Below are positions 56,901 through 64,000 of a stretch of DNA of 64,000 nucleotides, piece after piece. The position numbers were made by a program, and so were the translations under genes. Location: positions 48,038,625-48,102,624 of the forward strand of contig NC_054704.1 in assembly GCF_016097555.1 (NCBI RefSeq), in the 5' to 3' direction. A model generated the notes under the pieces. It saw only the letters and a program-made list of their open reading frames with translations. It was not told where the DNA came from and made no database searches. The DNA is from Gigantopelta aegis. Its lineage: Eukaryota; Mollusca; Gastropoda; Neomphalida; Peltospiridae. Position 1 is the first letter of the stretch. Every line of letters starts with the position of its first letter.

Positions 56901-59900
56901 CCCACCAGAAATTACTGAAAAGAACTTTGCTCCATGAGTGACATAAGAGGGAACCCAACTAGTCATCCATACTTTTTATTATTCATTATAAGGATCACGT
57001 GGTATATCATCTAATTTTGACAGGTCTAATGTCAGCGTAGCAGACAATATCTGTTTTGATATTTCTGATAACTGAAGTTCACTGTGTGAGACATTTCATT
57101 AGTACCAAAATATTGCATTAGCAAACACTGATAACAAGCACAATATTTATGCTATTATAATTAATACATAAAGTTGGTAACTTGACTTGCAGCATTTTCA
57201 ATAATGAGAGAAAAAAGACACTTCGTTGTGTCTGTTCAGGCTGATGATAATGTAATATCTCACATATTCTTGCAGTACATGCCGTTATAAGCAAAGTATT
57301 GAAAATATATGTCGATCGAAATTGTTCAATAATAATACAAATGTCTCTACAGAGGCATGCTCATTCATTATTTATTCTTCTTTTACTACATATTAAATAC
57401 ATATTAAAATTGGAAAGTCATTCTTCACTGACATATAGACATATTTGGGGCATTTCATGGTATTTTTTTGTGACAGATGTGACATTTTAACACCATAAAA
57501 CTATGTTTCCATGGAAACTTGTGTCTACTTTTCTTTACTTTTTGTATTAATAGAAACCATATAAGTGATATTTACTTCACCCCCCCAAAAATGTTTGTTG
57601 TACTTGTATTTTTAGATAAAGTTATATATTAATGAGTGTGACGGACGTGACACCATTTGGACACAAGAAATGTTTGTGCAAATTCAACTTATAGACCCTG
57701 CTCTCCTATATCTTCTATTTTATATTCCAAGAATTATTTTGTGAGATCATTAGGTTGTTTTACAATGACATGCAGAGAAAATAAATAGACAATTGATATA
57801 ATTTAATAATCAATAATTAATCAATCTTGATGGATCTTGTCACGATTCAAAGTTAAATGTACCTCATAAAATGATAGAAATCCTAATAATGATGACATCT
57901 GATTAAACTTTATATTGTAAAATCAAATCTTAACTATATATTTTACTAGTAGAATATCTCATGCAGTGTAAAGGCAAGGTCTGGCTGATATTTATTACTG
58001 TATTCACCCCTAATTTCCTGAAAAAGTAAAATTAAAATGAGCAGAAATAAAATCTTTCCATCAGTCATATCAGTGTTCTCGCTGGGTGAAAATTAAATGA
58101 GGGCGGCCGCTCGGCACCACACCCTTCAAAAAAAACCCCACCAATAAACGAAAAGCAAAAAAAAAAAAAAGTGGGGGGGGGGGGGGTAGTTTGGTTATTA
58201 TATTGTTGTGTGTTGGTAGACTTTGAGGAAAGACATACTCCTTATTTTGCCTACGAAAAAGTGCAAAGGGGTTTATAAAAAGACTCGTCTTTTAATTGAA
58301 CCGAAGATGATATCGGTCTGACATTCACGGGCAGTTCCGGTTTTGCTGGACCAATCAAAGTTTTATTATTATTATTTTTAATAAAAATTTCAAGATATAC
58401 GAAAAACAATAAAGATGTTTGTAAAGTGATCTCCTAATGTCAGATACATTTTTGCTATTTCCATCTTCATCGAATGAATCGATCGCTGTGATAAAATATT
58501 ATCGCCAGTTTCGTTTTTGTAAAGTATATATTATTTGGCACTCAAGATAAATGATTTTAATGATAAACACTACCACTTCCATTGTTTTTATAAGCGTTCA
58601 TATCCCCTCAAAATGAAAAGTTTACAATATTTTATAAAGAACTGCTGAATAAACAGAATAACAGAAAGTAAAAATCGTCAGTTTTAACCAATTATGTCTG
58701 CAACTGAGGACAAAATATCAAACGATAGTCAGTGGAAACAAAAGACAGAATGACCGTTCTGATCACGTGACAAATTTGGCGCCAAATAAGAAGGTTTTTT
58801 CAATCGGAGATTGCCGAATCCGTAAAAAATAAAATGTTTTCATTGCTTACATAAAATATAACTTATATTGTGTCTATCATTGTATCAAACATACAAATGG
58901 ATACAGATATTGGACAAAATAGAGGCTGTTAAAAATACTGTTAAATTACGTTACGGTAACTGTCGTAAATGTTTCGTCAATTGCTTTTTCGTACACAACG
59001 CGGCTTGTTTCCTTTGATGTCCAGTATGCAGACTGATCGTTGTTTTTTTGTGTGGGAAAAAAGTGCATTTGGAAATAGCGGAGATAGGTGCTGGAAAATA
59101 AAGAGGGGTGCTCAAAAATAAAGGAGGGCGGGGAACGTGAAAGGAGGGCGGCAAAATGGAATAGCGTGACGGGGCGCCCCGCTTAAATGGAGCAACGAGA
59201 ACACTGCATATCATGCACATTGAAATGAAACATTCTAAAGTTAGGAAATCACCCACTTTTACAATGAATAATGGGACTGAAAACAACATATGTTTAATCA
59301 ATCAATCAAAAATGTAACAGATGTGACATTTCAAATTAGTTATAAAAACTGATTACATAATTCACGATCAAAACTTTTATGCACAAGTTACAAGGGTATG
59401 AAGGTTTCTATGTCTATGGTAAAGATTTTCATCATTTTGGAATTTTAATAAAGATATTGAAAAAAATTAAATGTCACGTTCGTCAATTTTTATTATTATA
59501 ATTTTTTTGGCAAAAACTTCCTTACAAAATCTCCCTGGTGTAGTGTACATGTCAAAGTTTTACATATTCAAGACAATTATGACAATTATGATGTTATACT
59601 TTCGTATGAATCATATGATGTAAAGTTTCCATGTAAATTTAATGCCATGAAATACCCCATTTACTGAAGTGACAACAACAGCAACATAATAATGTCACTA
59701 CTAGGTTCAGGCTATCAAATTTCCCTCTCTTAGACTATCACACTGACAGTCCCCCACCCCCACCCCCTTCAGATATACTCCATGGGCCCTGACTATAAGT
59801 TTTTGAAACAACATAAACAATCAATATTAGATTTTATTTTGCAAATTGAAGTGCAACCACTTCAACACACCATTAATTAGCTGACTGTAACAGTGGGTTT

Positions 59901-62136
59901 TATCAAAACCCTTGACTGCAACTTCCGGCTGAAAAAAAATCAGGTTTCATAGAAATTAGAATGTAGAGTTTTGAATTTGTTATGTTATATCATACATGTT
60001 AAAAAAGGTAAAGTTTGTTTTGTTTAACAACACCACTAGAGCACTTTGATTAAATAATCAGCTATTAGATGTTAAACATTTGGTAATTCTGATATGTAGG
60101 ACTTCATCAGAGAAAACCTGCTACATTTTATTTCATTAGCAGCAAGGGATCTTTTATATACACTTTGCCACAGACAGAAAAGCACATGCCACAGCCTTTG
60201 TCCAGTTGTAGTGCACTGGCTGGAAGGAGAAAAAAACTATCAGTTGAATAGATCCACCGATGTGGTTCGATCATGCAACGGAAGCACCTCAGGCGAGCAC
60301 TCAACCGACTGTGCTAAATCCTTCCCCATGTTAACTACATGTACATATATAGATGTTCGTTGATCTTGCTATAAATTAGGTAAGATTTAAAATCATGCAG
60401 TTTCCACTACAGATTCAGAATGAAATAAATAATATACATTCTACATATAGGACAGGATTTAGCTCAGTCAGCATCTAAAGTGCTCACCTGAGGTGCATAG
60501 GTTGTAGGATCAAATCCTCTTGGTGGACCCATTCTCCGATTGTTTTTTTCTAGGGGTTTAATTATACATCAATGTATCATGATAATGCTGACAATATGAT
60601 ATACCTGATACCCTTGATTGTGATCGGTTCATATTTTGACCAATTATTAATTCCTGTTTTAATTTCGTATCGATTTACCAACACCAATTCATACTGAAAT
60701 GTACTTCAAAGGAAAACTGAAGTGGACGGATATGTACCTGCTTATGTCAATATGTCTATGATGTGGTGTTTCCACATTAAAACTGTTTCTAATCAGTACT
60801 TCTATGATGTATATTTCTTATTTTTGTGTCATTTCACCCAAGCTTCAACTTCTTGTTGCACTGGGAAAACACAGTGAATCATGTATCGTGATGCATATTG
60901 TATCACGGGTTATGTATCATGATACATATCATATCATGAGGTAGGTGTATTGTGACACCCCTAGGTTTTTCCCCCAACAGAACCAGTGTCCCATGATTGG
61001 TATATCAAAGGCTATGGTATGTGCTGTCCAGGCACATACCACAGCCTTTGATATACCAAAAAACAGTCCTGTCTGTGGGAAATTACATATAAAAGATGCC
61101 TTACTGCTAAAGAGAAAACGTAACAGGTTTTCTACGAGACTTTATTTCACAATTATCCAGTGTTTGACATCCAGTAGCCAATGATTAAGAAATTAATGTT
61201 CTCCAGTGGTGTTGGTAAACAAAACAAACTTTGACTTTATAGGGCCTAATGTTACTTTTGATTTACGTATTTTAATTAATGTTATTATTAGATGCATTTG
61301 ATCCCATACTGGAATCTTAACCATTTACATTGTCAATCCTTATCGTTTGACGTGAGCTGACGAAAAACAATTTCTGCATGTGTGGAAAAACTGCTCACCT
61401 CATCACATGCTGATTTTGCTAATTTATTTTACTCAAACTTACTTTGACTTTGACACTGAGAACAATTACCAGCCTTTGTGGCGCAGTGGTTAAACCATCA
61501 GACTACAGGCTAGTAGGTACAGGGTTCACAGCCCGGTACCGGCTCCAACCCAGAGCAGGTTCTTAAGGGCTCAGTGGGTCGATGTAAGGTCACTACACCC
61601 TCTTCTCTCTCACTAACCATTAACCAACTAACAACTAACCCACTGTCCCAGACAGACAGCCCAGATAGCTGAGGTGTGTGCCAAGGACAGCGTGCTTGAA
61701 CCGTAATTGGATATAAGCATGAAAATAAGTTGGGGAAAAAACCCACCATCATCTGATGACATTGCTGAATGCTGCTCTCCCACTTGTTGTTCACAATTTG
61801 AATTACTCGGGGTAATCAGATTACAGTTTGATCTCGGTCATCGTTCTCGTGGTCTAACCGAGTAACATGTCACCTGAAAGCCTATTTGAGGGACTTTGTA
61901 TTAAGGGAATACCTATAAGTTGAAATGAAAATAGAACAATTGCTCTCCTACACAGTTTGAGGACAGCAGTTTATTGCTGATCAACAGTTTTCAAACTGTA
62001 ATCACTGGTTCACTATAACCACTTTCATGTTTTGTATTTCGCAGAAGAGGCTTCAGAAGGAGCTTCAGGCGTTACTGAAAGATCCACCGGTTGGTGTTAG
62101 AGTTGACTCCGACAGACTTTCAAGTAACTTTTCTGA
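53956..62136 (+). CDS. UBE2W: UBE2W homologue, ubiquitin-conjugating enzyme E2 W (5' part only)
   Basis: Two coding exons are visible: 53956-53970 (MASME, 15 nt) and 62045-62136 (KRLQKELQALLKDPPVGVR onward), joined in phase 0. Together they read MASMEKRLQKEL, against human UBE2W MASMQKRLQKEL, followed by the ALxxDPPxG turn of the E2 helix 1. Exon 2 ends in phase 2 at GTAAGT; the next exon (expected to start near WIVDMEG) and the catalytic cysteine lie beyond the window. UBE2W adds ubiquitin to alpha-amino groups of disordered N-termini. Alternative: another E2, but the MASM start and KRLQKEL are specific to UBE2W as far as I know. The first exon is tiny, so its assignment rests on the family match and splice fit. 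Confidence 0.82.
54471..56430. mobile_element. hAT-like non-autonomous element, about 1.96 kb
   Basis: Ends CAGGGGTTCAAAAA in inverted orientation; both subterminal regions carry ACTTGCCC repeats. No transposase ORF. In UBE2W intron 1, with a SINE inserted in it. Confidence 0.65.
54656..55033 (+). repeat. SINE (head A, tail I) with perfect 13-bp target duplication
   Basis: Flanked by identical GGTTTAATTGCAC at 54643-54655 and 55034-55046; ends in (TTTC)n. The clean duplication shows a fairly recent insertion into the hAT-like element. Confidence 0.95.
56431..58070. other. UBE2W intron 1, unassigned part
   Basis: AT-rich. Two copies of a GTGAC(A/G)GA(T/C)GTGACA motif at about 57470 and 57637 recur beyond the next element, hinting at an older interrupted repeat. 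Confidence 0.4.
58071..59206 (+). mobile_element. Complete CAGTGTTCTCG element, reference copy
   Basis: 1136 bp between CAGTGTTCTCGCTG and inverted CAGTGTTCTCGTTG, flanked by CATAT on both sides (possible 5-bp target duplication). Interior has GGAGGGCGGC repeats near the right end and a TTTGGCGCCAAAT palindrome. No transposase ORF; superfamily not certain. Confidence 0.8.
60010..60327 (-). repeat. SINE (head C, tail II)
   Basis: Antisense copy from GTTTGTTTTGTTTAACAACA to the head CGACTGTGCTAAATCC. Confidence 0.85.
60447..61235 (+). repeat. SINE (head C, tail II) split by an inserted MITE
   Basis: Head at 60447-60552, core and tail at about 60965-61235. The inserted 410 bp has CTAGGGGT(T/G)T ends inverted. 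The core also contains an inverted duplication of TATCAAAGGCTATGGTATGT near 61000-61060. Confidence 0.7.
61467..61741 (+). repeat. Second SINE family (SINE-B), copy 2
   Basis: tRNA-like head GGCGCAGTGGTTAAACCATC and GTACAGGGTTC, body CTACACCCTCTTCTCTCT, end ATAAGCATGAAAATAAGTT. About 300 bp before UBE2W exon 2. Confidence 0.8.
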
Positions 62137-62197
62137 GTAAGTTCATCTTTTGTTTGCAGCGTTGGTCACACACAGTACTCAATATGGCTGGGAATCT

Positions 62198-62316
62198 GGG
62201 GCCTAATTCACTAAAGTCTCACAACTTTGCAATCTTGCAGTGCAATGCTAAAAGACTTGCAAAGAGGATGCTTTGTTGTCTAGCAGAGCCTAAGAGACCT
62301 TTTTGAATTAGGCCCC
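62198..62316. mobile_element. GGGCC fold-back element, third type
   Basis: 119 bp: GGGGCCTAATTCACTAAAGT against inverted GGGGCCTAATTCAAAAAGGT. Begins 62 bp after the UBE2W exon 2 donor. Confidence 0.75.
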
Positions 62317-62319
62317 TGG

Positions 62320-63353
62320 TGAAATTTTAAGATAAAAAATTACTTTACAACAACCAGTAAATGATCAGTTGTCGTAATTGATAATACATTTTTAGTTTAT
62401 GTTTCATTTCCTTATTCATACACTGCAGCCAGCAAGATACTAGTGGCAGTCTGATTAATTTGAATAATCGAAGATTGGTTGATAAAAGGCAAATTCCATT
62501 TAATCGATCACAATTTAAAATTTATCACTGAATCACCATTTGTTTCTGCTAATGTGTTGTCAGTAAAACTAAATTTGCAACAGTCATTAAACCACTGATA
62601 CACATTTGGTATATACATATCTGAAAACATGGTACTGTACCTAGGGTCATAACAAGTTATTACTAGCTGGAAAAGAGAGTTTGGTAAGGATTGGGTTCTT
62701 GTCTTCTACAATTATTTGTTATTGATCCTGATTGGATGTTGTTTCAAAATTACCTTTCCTGTCCTAAATGCTGACCCTGTATGTATCTCTGTTTATTGTC
62801 TTTGAAAGTATATACAGGCTGTTTGAGAAATCTAGACAGCTGTATCAACCAAACCAATGAGCTGTATTATATAACTGTAAGCATGAACAGCAGATGGTGG
62901 TTGCAGTAGCAGCAACCAGAAATCACTGCCTGTCACCTACTAATGAACAGCCAGCACTATCAGCTGTTTTGGTTGGTGCTGGTGTGTTCGTAAACTTTCA
63001 TTCCTTTCTTACTAAATGCAGTGTGTGTGTGTCTGTGTGTTTGTGTGTGTGTTTGTGTGTGGATATGCAGGCATTGAAATAAGTCGAGAAAGTCAAGAAC
63101 GGTACCGGTACTTTGTTCTCTACAAAATCTTAATTAAATAAAAACTAACCCCCCAAGCTTTTGATCAGTTGTGATTTTTATCAAATATTATATGCATACA
63201 AGTATCAGTACAATGAGAGCTGTGAAATGAATGAGTGGGAATCGTAAATTTGATAAACATGTCATAATCCATATACATTGTGGTAAGCTTTACAGACATC
63301 ATGCTTATTTTGATGCCTGTGTGAATTTTCATATACTTACCTTTTATGATACC
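62320..63353. other. UBE2W intron 2, unassigned part
   Basis: No further UBE2W exon is recognisable; a short GT microsatellite lies near 63021. Confidence 0.5.
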
Positions 63354-63479
63354 CAATAGCCGATATGTATTGTTGTGCCAGTAGCCGATATGTATTGTTG
63401 TGCCAGTAGCCGATATGTATTGTTGTGCCAGTAGCCGATATGTATTGTTGTGCCAATAGCCGATATGTATTGTTGTGCT
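63354..63479 (+). repeat. 25-bp minisatellite, five units
   Basis: Unit CCAGTAGCCGATATGTATTG plus TTGTG, nearly identical copies. Confidence 0.95.
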
Positions 63480-63497
63480 GGGGTGTCAATAAACATT

Positions 63498-63775
63498 CGG
63501 GGCGGGACGTAGCCCAGTAGTACAGCATTCGCTCGATGCGCGGTCGGTGTAGGATCGATCCCTGTTGGTGGGCCCATTAGGCTATTTCTCGTTCCATCCA
63601 GTGCACCACGACTGGTATATCAAAGGCTAATCGGAAAGTGTAGCCCATGAAGTGGTGACAGCGGGTTTCCTCTCTCAATATCTGTGTGGTCCTTAACCAT
63701 ATGTGTGATGCCATATGACTGTAAATAAAATGTGTTGAGTGCATCGTTAAATAAAACATGTCTTTCTTTCAATAA
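63498..63775 (+). repeat. SINE (head B, tail I)
   Basis: Head GGGGCGGGACGTAGCCCAGT with GGATCGATCCC, core (short internal deletion), tail I with TTTC end. Confidence 0.88.
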
Positions 63776-64000
63776 ACATTCATTTATTCCTGTGTGCATG
63801 CATGTGTGTGTATGTTTGTTTGTTTGTATGTTTTGGGGTTTCTTGTATTTTGTCATATCATTTGATACTCTCTGAAATGGGTACCTTTTCTACTCATAAC
63901 CTTATACATGTATTTCACAGAGCACACTAATCAGTATCAGTTGTTTATAAACGTATCAGTTTATATTTTGTAACATGTTAATCCATGTGAACTGGGTCAG

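Noticed and set aside
58951-59301. 116-codon minus-strand ORF (also near 15831-16109)
   Set aside because: Lies inside the CAGTGTTCTCG element and recurs with each copy; no transposase-like features.

Overview
This is a 64 kb piece of an animal nuclear genome. It is AT-rich and made of intron-split genes in a sea of short non-autonomous repeats. The SINE families (tRNA-like head, conserved core, TTTC or AAAC tails) and the style of the genes point to a lophotrochozoan, most likely a mollusc. I cannot name the species. No bacterial-style operons, CRISPR arrays or recognisable retroviral/LTR elements are present.

Three host genes can be read with confidence. (1) 5871-33072, + strand: a complete homologue of DLGAP5/HURP, the mitotic microtubule-binding protein. 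I assign 19 ordinary exons plus one extra tandemly duplicated exon and one doubtful microexon. All splice phases fit, giving 1535 residues (1542 with the microexon), far longer than human HURP (846). The excess is mostly a 1.6 kb exon with five acidic/basic serine-rich repeats. (2) 53773-45704, - strand: a complete five-exon homologue of BPNT2/IMPAD1, the Golgi PAP phosphatase, 343 residues. (3) From 53956, + strand: the first two coding exons of a UBE2W-type ubiquitin-conjugating enzyme, head-to-head with BPNT2 and running off the right edge. Only 182 bp separates the two start codons, so they probably share one promoter.

Layout: 1-5870 is repeat-rich upstream DNA with one unassigned exon-like block near 1.3-1.6 kb. 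5871-34050 is DLGAP5 with its 3' UTR. 34050-45700 is the intergenic space between the convergent DLGAP5 and BPNT2 genes, holding a 136-142 bp tandem repeat and many SINEs. 45704-53773 is BPNT2. 53956 to the end is UBE2W exon 1, an 8 kb repeat-filled intron, exon 2, and the start of intron 2.

Much of the interest is in the repeat layer. It includes SINEs that look like combinations of a few heads and tails on one core, elements nested in elements with readable insertion order, several large palindromic fold-back elements, and a TIR-bounded element 31 bp past an exon donor that carries a 27-bp minisatellite open in frame on both strands. The genes do not form one pathway: HURP acts on the spindle, BPNT2 clears a by-product of sulfation in the Golgi, and UBE2W attaches ubiquitin to protein N-termini.
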